The notes beneath the pieces were generated by a model that was not told the DNA's origin, searched no databases, and saw nothing but the letters and a program-made list of their open reading frames with translations. A DNA stretch of 64,000 bases from Hymenobacter gelipurpurascens (GTDB lineage Bacteria; Bacteroidota; Bacteroidia; Cytophagales; Hymenobacteraceae), in assembly GCF_900187375.1 (NCBI RefSeq), contig NZ_FYEW01000001.1:2604001-2668000 (forward strand), in the 5' to 3' direction. The translations under genes and the position numbers were made by a program. Shown here one piece after another: positions 35,893 through 44,716 of the stretch (the stretch's first letter is position 1; each line of letters opens with the position of its first letter).

Positions 35893-36531
35893 ATGGCAGA
35901 CGAGAAACCTGGAACTCCTCCGGAAAACGCAGGCCACGACGGCAACCGTCGGGATTTTCTAAAAAAATCAACCTTGCTCACGGCCGTTGCCCTCACACCG
36001 GGGCCAATGCTGCATGCTGCTGAGGCGGCCTGGGACGAAAAAGTAGCGGCGGCTTTCGAGAAAGTACCGCTGAAGCTGGAAGTAAACGGCGTAAAACACA
36101 AGCTCTCGGTAGAGCCCCGCACCACGCTGCTGGACCTATTGCGCGAGCAACTGCACCTCACCGGCACCAAAAAAGGCTGCGACTACGGCCAGTGCGGCGC
36201 CTGCACCGTGCACGTAGATGGTGAGCGGGTAAACTCCTGCCTGCGCCTGGCCGTGATGGAAGACGGCAAGAAAATCACGACCATCGAAGGCCTCGCCGAC
36301 GGCGACAAGCTGCACCCCATGCAGGAAGCCTTCGTGAAGCACGATGGTTTCCAGTGCGGCTACTGTACGCCTGGCCAGATTATGTCGGCGGTGGCGTGTG
36401 TGCGGGAGGGCCACGCGGGTTCCGAGGGAGAGATTAAGGAGTACATGAGCGGCAACATCTGCCGCTGCGGCGCTTATTCCAACATTGTAGCGGCCATTCA
36501 GGACGTGAAAAACGGCGGTCAGAAAGTATGA
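35893..36531 (+). CDS. paoA: Molybdenum aldehyde oxidoreductase, [2Fe-2S] small subunit (PaoA/YagT-like)
   Basis: 212 residues. Residues 18-25 (NRRDFLKKS) form a twin-arginine export signal, as in periplasmic PaoA. The first [2Fe-2S] motif is GCDYGQCGACTVHVDG; the second is FQCGYCTPGQIMS, with CRCGAY near the end completing the xanthine-oxidase-type cluster. It carries electrons from the Mo site to FAD. The stop codon overlaps the next start by 4 bp (ATGA), so translation is coupled to paoB. Confidence 0.95.
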   Translation: MADEKPGTPPENAGHDGNRRDFLKKSTLLTAVALTPGPMLHAAEAAWDEKVAAAFEKVPLKLEVNGVKHKLSVEPRTTLLDLLREQLHLTGTKKGCDYGQCGACTVHVDGERVNSCLRLAVMEDGKKITTIEGLADGDKLHPMQEAFVKHDGFQCGYCTPGQIMSAVACVREGHAGSEGEIKEYMSGNICRCGAYSNIVAAIQDVKNGGQKV

Positions 36532-37511
36532 ACCAGTTCCAATACATTCGGCCCACCAAGCAGAAAGCGGCCATTGATGCGCTAGCCAAGGATACCTCGG
36601 CACAGTTCGTGGCCGGCGGCACCAACCTCATCGACTTGATGAAGCGCGGCGTGATGAACCCGCAAAAGCTCGTGGACATCAATAAGTTGCCGCTCGGCAA
36701 AATTGAGCGCGAAAATGGTGGCCTACGCATTGGGGCGCTGGCCTCAAACACGGCGGTTTCTGAGGATAAGCTGGTGCTGTCAACGCAGCCGCTGCTGGCG
36801 CAGGCCCTGAAGGCGGGTGCTTCGGCCCAGTTGCGCAACGTGGCCACCGTGGGCGGCAATATGCTGCAGCGCACCCGTTGCACGTATTTCTACGACACCA
36901 CTATGCCGTGCAACAAGCGCGAGCCGGGCTCCGGCTGCGGCGCTCTGGAAGGCATCAACCGCATGCACGCCATCTTCGGCTTCTCCGATAAATGCATTGC
37001 CGTGCACCCGTCGGATATGAGCGTGGCCCTGGTGGCCCTCGATGCCACCGTGCTTGTGAGCGGCCCCCGCGGCGACCGACGCATCCCGTTCGCCGACTTC
37101 CACCGCCTCCCCGGCGACACGCCCCAGAAGGACACCAACCTGGAGCAAGGCGAACTGGTTACTGCCGTAGATATTCCCGACGGGCCCTTTACCAAAAACG
37201 TGCACTACCTGAAAGTGCGCGAGCGGGCTTCCTACGCCTTCGCTCTGCTCTCGGTAGCGGCTGCTCTGAGCCTTGAGAACGGTACCATCAAGGATGCGCG
37301 TTTGGCCATGGGCGGCGTAGCGCACAAGCCCTGGCGCCTCAACGAGGCCGAGAAATTCCTGGTGGGCAAGCCCGCCACGGAAGAGTCGTTCCGCCAGGCA
37401 GCAGACATAGCCATGCGTGGCGCCAAAGCTTTTAAGCACAACGCCTACAAGCTAAAGCTCGGCCCCAACTCCATTGTGCAGGCCCTGAAAAATGCCGCCG
37501 CAGTGGCCTAG
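36528..37511 (+). CDS. paoB: Aldehyde oxidoreductase FAD-binding subunit (PaoB/YagS-like)
   Basis: 327 residues. The FAD domain of the CO-dehydrogenase/xanthine oxidase type shows FVAGGTNLIDLMKRGV and ASAQLRNVATVGGNMLQRTR. The Cys segment TRCTYFYDTTMPCNKREPGS and following GCGALEG is the extra [4Fe-4S] site specific to the PaoB branch. It overlaps paoA by 4 bp. The stop is formed by GTGGCCTAG (AVA*). It lacks its own export signal and would be exported with PaoA. Confidence 0.94.
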   Translation: MNQFQYIRPTKQKAAIDALAKDTSAQFVAGGTNLIDLMKRGVMNPQKLVDINKLPLGKIERENGGLRIGALASNTAVSEDKLVLSTQPLLAQALKAGASAQLRNVATVGGNMLQRTRCTYFYDTTMPCNKREPGSGCGALEGINRMHAIFGFSDKCIAVHPSDMSVALVALDATVLVSGPRGDRRIPFADFHRLPGDTPQKDTNLEQGELVTAVDIPDGPFTKNVHYLKVRERASYAFALLSVAAALSLENGTIKDARLAMGGVAHKPWRLNEAEKFLVGKPATEESFRQAADIAMRGAKAFKHNAYKLKLGPNSIVQALKNAAAVA

Positions 37512-37568
37512 AGCAGTCTTTAGAGCTAGAATCCAGTTCCTGAGGAGGGGTTGACAACCGTTGTTTAC

Positions 37569-37673
37569 AGAAACGTCCTGTCGGGCTTGTTGAAGCATTT
37601 CGCTTGAATCGTTGCGCTAGCTATTACAGACCTGAGCACGCGAGATGCCCCGACAAGCCCGACAGCAGGTTCT
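37569..37673. repeat. Imperfect inverted repeat of family B between paoB and paoC
   Basis: CTGTCGGGCTTGT (from 37578) pairs with ACAAGCCCGACAG, and the GCATTTCGC/GCGAGATGC parts extend the pairing with mismatches. The right arm matches family B (GCACGCGAGATG..CGACAA). It sits inside the otherwise compact oxidoreductase locus. Confidence 0.65.
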
Positions 37674-37722
37674 CAAGTAATCGTCCTAGGCCAGTACCTC
37701 CAGTCCCCATTTCCCCTATCCT

Positions 37723-39945
37723 ATGCCCAAGCAACCCGCCAAAGAAGGAGTCGTCGGCAGCCCGATGCACCGTGTAGACGGCCGGCTGAAGGTGACCGGT
37801 GCGGCCCGCTATGCGGCAGAGCATCAGGTGGCGGGTGTGAAGCACGGAGTACTGGTACTGAGTACCGTTGCCAAAGGACGCATCAGGCAGCTCGACACGG
37901 CCACGGCAGAAAAAGCAGCGGGGGTGCTGGCCGTAGTTACGTACCGCAACTCTCCCAAAGTACCCGGCTACTCCAGCGCCACAGCCGCCAGCAATCCGCG
38001 GGTAGAAGGTCAGGAAATCAAGGTTTTCCACGACGACCAGATTCACTTCTACAACCAGCCCGTGGCCTTGGCCATTGCTGAAACGCTGGAACAGGCGCGC
38101 TATGCGGCTTCATTGGTGAAGGTGGCCTACGAGCAGCTGCCCCACCAAACCAACCTGGCCGCCAACCTCACAAAGGGTACGGAGCCCAAGAAAGAGAAAG
38201 ACTATACCCGCGGACAGGCCTACGCCTACCGCACGGCCCCCGTGAGAATAGAGCAAGAGTATGCAACACCCATACAGGTGCACAACCCCTTGGAAATGCA
38301 CGCCGCCATTGCGCTGTGGGAAGGCGATAAGCTCACCGTCTATAACAAAACGCAGGCCCCCAAGCTGGCCCAGCAGGATTTGATGCGCCTGTTTCAGCTG
38401 CCTGAGGAGAACGTCCAGGTTCACTCGCCTTTTGTGGGCGGCGCGTTTGGCGGCGCTTCCCGCATCTGGCCCCAGGAAACGGCGGCTATTCTGGGCGCCA
38501 AGCACGTAGGCCACCCCGTGAAGGTGATGCTGCGCCGCGAGCAGCAGTTCAACCTGGTGGGCTACCGGCCACGGTCTATCCAGAAGATGGGCCTGGGTGC
38601 TTCTTCGGATGGAGCCCTGCTTGGCATTACGCATGAGGCTTTCGGCAACACCTCCCAGTATGAGCAGTTTCCGGAGCGCATTGTGCACCCCACTAAATCG
38701 GCGTACCGCACGCCCAACATGAACACGGTGTACAAGGTGGTGCCCCTAGACGTAAGCACGCCCTGCTGGACGCGTGGGCCCGGCGAATCGAGTGGGTCGT
38801 TTGCTCTCGAATCGGCCATGGATGAGCTGGCCTACGCGCTTCAGATGGATCCCGTGGCGCTACGCCTGAAAAACTACGCCGAGACTGACCCCGAAAACGA
38901 CAAGCCCTGGGCCAGCAAGCACCTGCGCGAGTGCTACGAGCGCGGCGCCCAACGTTTTGGGTGGAGCAAGCGCAACCCCGCACCCCGCGCCATGCGCGAG
39001 GGCGACTGGCTTGTAGGCCAGGGCATGAGCTCAGGCATCTACAAATCGGAGCGGCAGGAGGCTACGGCCAAGGCCCGCCTGATGGCTGATGGCACCCTGC
39101 TTATCCAGAGCGCTACCGCCGACACCGGTCCTGGCACGGCCACCATTATGACCCAGATTGCCGCCGATGCCAGCGGCGTGGCCCCCCAGAACATTCGTTT
39201 TGAGCTAGGTGATTCCGCTTTGCCGCCGGCGCCCATCCAGGCGGGTTCACACACGGCTACCTCGGTGGGCACGGTGGTGCATGAGGTGTGCGTGGCGCTA
39301 CGCGAACAGCTTCAGACGATGGCCCGCAATCAAACCGGCTCCGCGTTCAGCCAGGCTTCTCCTTCTGACTTGGTGACGTTGGGTGGCGAGCTACACCTGG
39401 CCCAGGATAGCAGCAAGCGGATTTCGTACGTGGATATCCTGAAGCAGCAAAACCTGCCGATGCTGGAAGTCACGCGCCAGTCGAAGGGTGGGCCGGAGCT
39501 CAAGGAATACTCCGGCAAATCATTCTGCGCCAACTTCGTGGAAGTGCGCGTGCATGCGCTTACCGGCGAGGTGCGCGTGAGCCGCGTAGTATCGGTAGTA
39601 GATGCCGGGCGCGTGCTCAACCACACTACGGCCCGCAGCCAGGTGCTGGGCGCGGTGGTGTGGGGCATCGGGCAGGCTCTCATGGAGCAGGTCGTCATCG
39701 ACCACCGCTACGGCAACTTCCTCAACCACGACCTAGCTGAATACCACGTACCCGTCTGCGCCGATATGCCCGAAATCGACGTGCAGTTCATCGATAAACC
39801 CGACCCCATCATCAGTCCTACGGGCGCCAAAGGCCTCGGCGAAATTGGCTTGGTTGGCTTCGCGGCCGCCGTGGCCAACGCCGTATACCACGCCACCGGC
39901 ACGCGCGTGCGGGAGCTGCCCATCACCCCCGACAAGCTCATCTGA
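37723..39945 (+). CDS. paoC: Aldehyde oxidoreductase molybdenum-binding large subunit, copy 1 (PaoC/YagR-like)
   Basis: 740 residues. Mo-cofactor contacts are seen as VGGAFGGASRIWPQE, TRGPGESSGSFALESAMDE and TADTGPGTATIMTQIAAD. The catalytic Glu lies in GAKGLGEIGLVG near the C-terminus. It oxidises aldehydes to carboxylic acids. It is paralogous to the next gene. The stop is followed at once by TGGCCTAGGCCA. Confidence 0.94.
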   Translation: MPKQPAKEGVVGSPMHRVDGRLKVTGAARYAAEHQVAGVKHGVLVLSTVAKGRIRQLDTATAEKAAGVLAVVTYRNSPKVPGYSSATAASNPRVEGQEIKVFHDDQIHFYNQPVALAIAETLEQARYAASLVKVAYEQLPHQTNLAANLTKGTEPKKEKDYTRGQAYAYRTAPVRIEQEYATPIQVHNPLEMHAAIALWEGDKLTVYNKTQAPKLAQQDLMRLFQLPEENVQVHSPFVGGAFGGASRIWPQETAAILGAKHVGHPVKVMLRREQQFNLVGYRPRSIQKMGLGASSDGALLGITHEAFGNTSQYEQFPERIVHPTKSAYRTPNMNTVYKVVPLDVSTPCWTRGPGESSGSFALESAMDELAYALQMDPVALRLKNYAETDPENDKPWASKHLRECYERGAQRFGWSKRNPAPRAMREGDWLVGQGMSSGIYKSERQEATAKARLMADGTLLIQSATADTGPGTATIMTQIAADASGVAPQNIRFELGDSALPPAPIQAGSHTATSVGTVVHEVCVALREQLQTMARNQTGSAFSQASPSDLVTLGGELHLAQDSSKRISYVDILKQQNLPMLEVTRQSKGGPELKEYSGKSFCANFVEVRVHALTGEVRVSRVVSVVDAGRVLNHTTARSQVLGAVVWGIGQALMEQVVIDHRYGNFLNHDLAEYHVPVCADMPEIDVQFIDKPDPIISPTGAKGLGEIGLVGFAAAVANAVYHATGTRVRELPITPDKLI

Positions 39946-39992
39946 GTGGCCTAGGCCAGCTTGTCGTTCACATTTGCTACTTCTCTCGACTT

Positions 39993-42233
39993 ATGGATTC
40001 TTCTCTCACTTTCAAGGATAACATTGGCAAGCCCATGGACCGGGTAGATGGCCGCCTGAAGGTTACGGGCGCCGCCACATACTCTGCCGAGTACAAGCTG
40101 CCCAACCTGGCCTACGCCGTGCTGGTGGGCAGTACCATCACGAAAGGCCGCATTACGGGCGTCGACTCGAAGGCCGCTGAACGGGCGCCGGGCGTGCTGG
40201 CCGTCATCACGCACTTCAACTCGCCTAAGGTGCCAGGCTACGACACAGCCGGCAAGGACCCTTCGCAACCCGCTACCGTAGGCGGGCCGATCAAGGTGTT
40301 CAAGGACGACAAAATCCACTTCAACGACCAGACCATTGCTGTGGTAGTGGCCGACACGCTGGAGCGGGCCCGCTACGCGGCGGGCCTCGTGAAGGGCCAG
40401 TACGCGAAGGAAAAGCACCAAACCAACCTCGAAGCCAGCAAGCCGCAGGCCTTCCTGCCTACTTCGGCCAAGAAGAACCCGAAGTCGCCGATGAACGACT
40501 ACCAGCGCGGCCAGGTGGATGCCTACAAAACCGGCGCTATCAAGCTGGAAAGCGAGTATGTGATTCCGACGGAAGTGCACCACCCGATGGAGCTGCAGGC
40601 CATTACGGCCCACTGGGAAGCCCCCGACCGCCTGACGATTTACGACAAAACCCAGGGCACCATGGCCACCCGCCGCGACTTCGCGAAGGAATGGAATCTG
40701 CCCGAGGAAAACGTGAAGGTGATTGCCACGTTCGTGGGCGGCGCCTTCGGTAATGCCCTACACAGCTGGCCCCACGAGTCGGCGGCCATTATTGCGGCCA
40801 AAGTGGTGAACCGCCCGGTAAAGCTGGTGCTCACGCGCGAGCAGATGTTTACGATGGTGGGCTACCGACCTTACACCTGGCAGAAGCTGGGCATGAGCGC
40901 CACACCCGACGGCAAAATCACGGCCATCACGCACGAAAGCATCGGACAAACGTCTTCCTTTGAGGAGTTTACCGAATCGACGCTGGCCCAGACGCGCATG
41001 ATGTATCAGTCGCCGAACGTGACGACGCGCTACCGCCTGGCCTCCCTCGACGTGAACTCGCCCATCTGGATGCGCGGCCCCGGCGAGGCTACTGGCGCGT
41101 TTGCCCTGGAGTCGGCCATGGATGAAATGGCGCATCTGCTGAACCTGGACCCGATGGAGTTCCGCCTGCGCAACTACACCGAGCAAGACCCCGAGAAAAA
41201 TAAGCCCTGGAGCACCAAGTTTCTGAAGGAGTGCTACCAGCTGGGAGCTGAGCGCGTTGGCTGGAACAAGCGCCAGCTCAAGCCCGGCTCCCTGCGCGAC
41301 GGCGACTGGCTGATTGGGTACGGCATGGGCGTGGGCACCTTTGGGGCGCACCGTGGCGCGGCTACGGTTAGCGCCCAATTGCAGCCTAACGGCACGGTGC
41401 TGCTCCGGTGTGCCACCACCGATATCGGCCCCGGCACTGGCACCGCCATGACCCAGATTGCCGCCGACACGCTAGGCCTCTCGCCCAAGCTCATCACGTT
41501 TGAATTGGGCAATTCCAGCTTCCCAAAGGCCGGTACGCAGGGCGGTTCCTCCACCGTAAACAGCGTGGGCCCCGCCGTGCAGGAGGCATGCTTGGCCCTC
41601 AAAGACAAGCTACGCGGACTGGCTGGCAGCAGCAATGCCGCCTTCACTTCGGCCCGGAAAGAAGACGTAGGCCTCTCCGATGGCTACCTGACGCTCAGCG
41701 GAAACTCGGCCAAGGTGCCTTTCGCTGATCTGTTGAAGCAGACGGGCGGCGAGGCCGTTACCGTGGAGGCCAAGCCCGGCGACGAAGGCCAGAAATATTC
41801 CATGTACTCGTTCTCCGTGCATTTTGCCGAAGTGCGGGTGCACCAGCTGACCGGCGAAGTGCGGGTGAGTAAGCTGGTTTCCTGCGCTGATGCGGGCACC
41901 ATCGTAAACGAAAAAACAGCGGGCAACCAGATGAAGGGCGGCGCCGTGGGCGGCATCGGCATGGCCCTGATGGAACACGCCATCATCGACGACCGGTACG
42001 GCCGCTACGTCACGAAGGACTTCGCCGACTACCACGTGCCCGTGCACGCCGACTCACCCGATGTGCAGGTGGCCTTCGTGAACCAGCCCGACCTGCACGT
42101 AAATGCCCTCGGCACCAAAGGCATCGGCGAAATTGCCATTATCGGCGTAGCGCCGGCCATTGCCAATGCCGTGTTTAACGCCACCGGCAAACGCGTACGG
42201 GAGCTGCCAATTACGCCTGATAAGCTGATTTAA
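39993..42233 (+). CDS. Aldehyde oxidoreductase molybdenum-binding large subunit, copy 2 (PaoC/YagR-like)
   Basis: 746 residues, clearly homologous to the preceding gene over its whole length (for example MDRVDGRLKVTGAATYSAEY, RGPGEATGAFALESAMDE, GTKGIGEIAIIG with the catalytic Glu). The Mo-pterin loop reads VGGAFGNALHSWPHE, differing from copy 1, so substrate range may differ. It starts 47 bp after copy 1 and also ends just before TGGCCTAGGCCA, so the duplicated unit included that motif. No PaoD/XdhC-type maturation factor follows within the window. Confidence 0.94.
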   Translation: MDSSLTFKDNIGKPMDRVDGRLKVTGAATYSAEYKLPNLAYAVLVGSTITKGRITGVDSKAAERAPGVLAVITHFNSPKVPGYDTAGKDPSQPATVGGPIKVFKDDKIHFNDQTIAVVVADTLERARYAAGLVKGQYAKEKHQTNLEASKPQAFLPTSAKKNPKSPMNDYQRGQVDAYKTGAIKLESEYVIPTEVHHPMELQAITAHWEAPDRLTIYDKTQGTMATRRDFAKEWNLPEENVKVIATFVGGAFGNALHSWPHESAAIIAAKVVNRPVKLVLTREQMFTMVGYRPYTWQKLGMSATPDGKITAITHESIGQTSSFEEFTESTLAQTRMMYQSPNVTTRYRLASLDVNSPIWMRGPGEATGAFALESAMDEMAHLLNLDPMEFRLRNYTEQDPEKNKPWSTKFLKECYQLGAERVGWNKRQLKPGSLRDGDWLIGYGMGVGTFGAHRGAATVSAQLQPNGTVLLRCATTDIGPGTGTAMTQIAADTLGLSPKLITFELGNSSFPKAGTQGGSSTVNSVGPAVQEACLALKDKLRGLAGSSNAAFTSARKEDVGLSDGYLTLSGNSAKVPFADLLKQTGGEAVTVEAKPGDEGQKYSMYSFSVHFAEVRVHQLTGEVRVSKLVSCADAGTIVNEKTAGNQMKGGAVGGIGMALMEHAIIDDRYGRYVTKDFADYHVPVHADSPDVQVAFVNQPDLHVNALGTKGIGEIAIIGVAPAIANAVFNATGKRVRELPITPDKLI

Positions 42234-42380
42234 GTGGCCTAGGCCAGTTGCCTTACACGATACATGAAGAACGCCATGCCTGATTAGGTGTGGCGCTCTG
42301 TTTTATGGACGCTTCGCTACCTAGCGAGTAACCTAACGTCCACTCAAACAGTAAATCAGCTGTACCCTTTCCCTACCCTC

Positions 42381-42971
42381 ATGGACACTCCCCGTACGTT
42401 CTCTGCCGATACCGAAGCGGCTCTGTGGCAACAAGTAGCCGCCGATATGGCCCAGGAACCCGACTTGCTGGAATACACGGCCAACCTGCAGCAGAATGGC
42501 CACACTATTCAGCTGGATATTGATATAGATATGGGTGGAGGCTTTGAGGGAGGGTACGAAACCACCACGTTCACGGCCGTGGTACCTAGGCCAGTAGCGC
42601 TGCGGTTTGCCCTACACGAGCAGGACTGGATTCATGAACTCGGGAAGCTGCTGGGCCTGACGGATGTGGAGCTGGGCTACCCCGAGCTGGACGCCGCCTA
42701 CATCATCACCACCAACGACAAAGAGGCGTTACGGGCGCTCTTCTCTGATCCGGCTATCCAGCAAACCCTGCTTAAGTACCAGGAAATGCGCCTGACGCTG
42801 GCCCCCTCCCATCACGAAGACGACAGCGAGCTGTACCTGACCTTTCTGAAGGAACAAGCTATTCTGGAGCCTGAGCAGCTGCAGGAAATCTACCACCTGC
42901 TTTATACCCTATTGCAGCAGTTGGCCCCCACGTCGGTGGCGGCGGTTCCCCTATCCAATCTGCAAGCCTAG
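42381..42971 (+). CDS. Protein of unknown function
   Basis: 196 residues from the ATG at 42381; the longer frame to 42288 has no supporting features. The protein is acidic and soluble, with no signal peptide. A distinctive run is HTIQLDIDIDMGGGFEGGYE followed by TTTFTAVV, then helical segments DWIHELGKLLGLTDVELGYP and a leucine-rich C-terminal helix region. I recognise no family. The stop lies in GCCTAG. Confidence 0.65.
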   Translation: MDTPRTFSADTEAALWQQVAADMAQEPDLLEYTANLQQNGHTIQLDIDIDMGGGFEGGYETTTFTAVVPRPVALRFALHEQDWIHELGKLLGLTDVELGYPELDAAYIITTNDKEALRALFSDPAIQQTLLKYQEMRLTLAPSHHEDDSELYLTFLKEQAILEPEQLQEIYHLLYTLLQQLAPTSVAAVPLSNLQA

Positions 42972-43031
42972 GCCACCCTACCGCCCCAAGTTGGTGCAGG
43001 CAGGTGGCCTAGTGGCACACAGTATTTCCAT

Positions 43032-43056
43032 ACGGCCCGGCATATTGTCGGGCCGT
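43032..43056. terminator. Terminator-like hairpin
   Basis: ACGGCCCG (43032-43039) pairs with CGGGCCGT (43049-43056); only a weak T-rich tail follows. Confidence 0.5.
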
Positions 43057-43104
43057 GTTGATTGGTGGGTTTTGCCAGGAGCTGAATAAGCCGCGTAGGC
43101 TAAT

Positions 43105-43254
43105 CTATTTGCCGGGGATGATGCCGATCCAGTGCAGCACCCAGCCCAGCAGATATACGGCGGGAATAATCATCCCGTAGGCCCACCAGGGCAGGTTGCC
43201 GAGGCGCTGACCCAATCCTGAGTATCCAGCGAATCTTCTTGGTCTAGTTTCCAT
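43105..43254 (-). CDS. Small membrane protein, 49 residues
   Basis: From the ATG at 43254. A basic N-terminus (METRPRRFAGYSGLGQRLG) is followed by one hydrophobic helix (YGMIIPAVYLLGWVLHWIG). The upstream extension of the frame is rich in unlikely residues and is rejected. No family recognised. It lies downstream of the DUF3037 gene on the same strand, 89 bp away. Confidence 0.5.
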   Translation of the reverse strand: METRPRRFAGYSGLGQRLGNLPWWAYGMIIPAVYLLGWVLHWIGIIPGK

Positions 43255-43343
43255 GGCCGTGTCTACCGTAACGCATTGTGTATCTGAAGATACGAAATAG
43301 ACGCATGGAACACAACAGCTTCTGCCGGCGCTTAGCCCACCGC

Positions 43344-43730
43344 TTACTGAACTAGTTGGGCGTACAGGCTTGCCAGCGTATCGGCGGGGTCTTCGCACAG
43401 GCCAGGGTGCACGGGCGAGGTTTGCACAATGGTGCTGCGCGTGGCCGTAAGCCACCGAAACCGCGAGGCCACCGCCAGCTGCCCGATGGGGCCACCCTCT
43501 TTACGCCCGCCGCAGATGCGCTCAAAAGAACGCAGCCGTTCCGCTAGCTCTACCACATCCAGCTCAGCCCCTGCAAAGGCGCGCAGGCGGGCTTCCGGAA
43601 CCTCATACCGCGCCTGCAGAAACCCGCGTGAGGCGCAGTACAGAATTACGCCCACATTGAGAAACTCCTCGCGCTCTACACGTGGTACCACGCGCAGCAC
43701 GGCGTACTCATACAAGTGCTTCACGGGCAT
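43344..43730 (-). CDS. DUF3037 protein, partner of the HipA-like kinase
   Basis: 128 residues from the ATG at 43730. The segment YEYAVLRVVPRVEREEFLNV followed by GVILYC is the DUF3037 signature. Its start lies inside the end of the upstream kinase gene, an overlap of 23 bp, so the two are translationally coupled. The family is often next to HipA-like kinases; its function is unknown, and the pairing invites comparison with toxin/antitoxin or kinase/partner modules. Confidence 0.85.
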   Translation of the reverse strand: MPVKHLYEYAVLRVVPRVEREEFLNVGVILYCASRGFLQARYEVPEARLRAFAGAELDVVELAERLRSFERICGGRKEGGPIGQLAVASRFRWLTATRSTIVQTSPVHPGLCEDPADTLASLYAQLVQ

Positions 43731-44499
43731 TTTTGGCTTCCTGAACAAAGTTTTCTGATGCGGCCAGACGGGCCGTGAGGAACCGCACGTAATTCGCGCG
43801 CTGCTCCTCCACTGTCACATCGGGCTCGGCGAGCCACTCGGCGGGCACTACGTCTACAACCGCGCGGAGGCGCTCCGGCGTGAGCAGCGTGTGGCCTAGG
43901 GCATCGGCGGCGGGCAGCTCACTGGCCTGGGGCAGCAGCACATGGTCCTTCACCTGCGGAAATGGGCGGGGCTTGGGCTCGGCCCAGCTGGGGCCGGCGT
44001 GGTGCACATAGAGAGCCGCGCCGTGGTCAATTAGCCACAGCTCCTTGTGCCACATAAGCAGGTTGGTGTTGCGAGCGGTGCGGTCTACGTTCATCGTGAG
44101 GCAGTCGAGCCACACAATCAGCGAAGCCAGGCCGGGCTCAATGGTATTCACCAGCGGATCGAAAGTGCTGGCACCGGAGAGGTAGTGCAGGCCCAGGTTG
44201 AGGCCCGTACTGAAGCGCAGCAGATCCTGAATTTCCTCGTCGGGCTCGGTGCGGCCAAAGGCCTCATCCAGCTGGCAAAACACCAGCTCCGGCAGCTGCA
44301 GGCCCAGCACACGGGCCAGCTCGCCTACAATCAGCTCGGCTACCAAGGCCTTCAATCCTTGGCCGGCCCCCCGGAATTTCACCACGTACATAAATCCATC
44401 GTCGGCTTCTACCAGGGCTGGCAGGGAGCCGCCCTCGCGCAACGGGGTGACGTAGCGCGTCACGTCAACGGTTCTCAGAGAAAGGTCACTGGCCTGCAT
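43708..44499 (-). CDS. HipA-like serine/threonine kinase-fold protein
   Basis: 263 residues from the ATG at 44499; the longer frame to 44640 is unsupported. Kinase features are the ATP-binding Lys41 in MYVVKFRGAGQG, the catalytic loop NVDRTARNTN (Asp139, Asn144) and a metal-binding Asp158 in LIDHGAALY. It is shorter than classical HipA (about 440 residues) and lacks the N-terminal subdomain, matching the short HipA_2-type family. Followed by an overlapping DUF3037 gene. It could phosphorylate a translation factor or another protein; the target is unknown. The PfkB gene starts divergently. Confidence 0.85.
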   Translation of the reverse strand: MQASDLSLRTVDVTRYVTPLREGGSLPALVEADDGFMYVVKFRGAGQGLKALVAELIVGELARVLGLQLPELVFCQLDEAFGRTEPDEEIQDLLRFSTGLNLGLHYLSGASTFDPLVNTIEPGLASLIVWLDCLTMNVDRTARNTNLLMWHKELWLIDHGAALYVHHAGPSWAEPKPRPFPQVKDHVLLPQASELPAADALGHTLLTPERLRAVVDVVPAEWLAEPDVTVEEQRANYVRFLTARLAASENFVQEAKNAREALV

Positions 44500-44716
44500 A
44501 GAGCACGAAAAAGGTGGAATAGGCCGCGCAAAGGACGAACAATTCCGGCAGTATTGGTTGCCTGGGCCTGCCGCCGGGCCATTGCTCCAGCCTGGGTCAG
44601 CCGTATGTAGGCTAGCGCGAATTGTAGACCAGGCAACCAAGCCCTGGGTTGGCAGTACATATCTTCACGCACCAGCCCCGGGCTGGGCATTTTTCACTAG
44701 GCCACTTCTCGCACCT

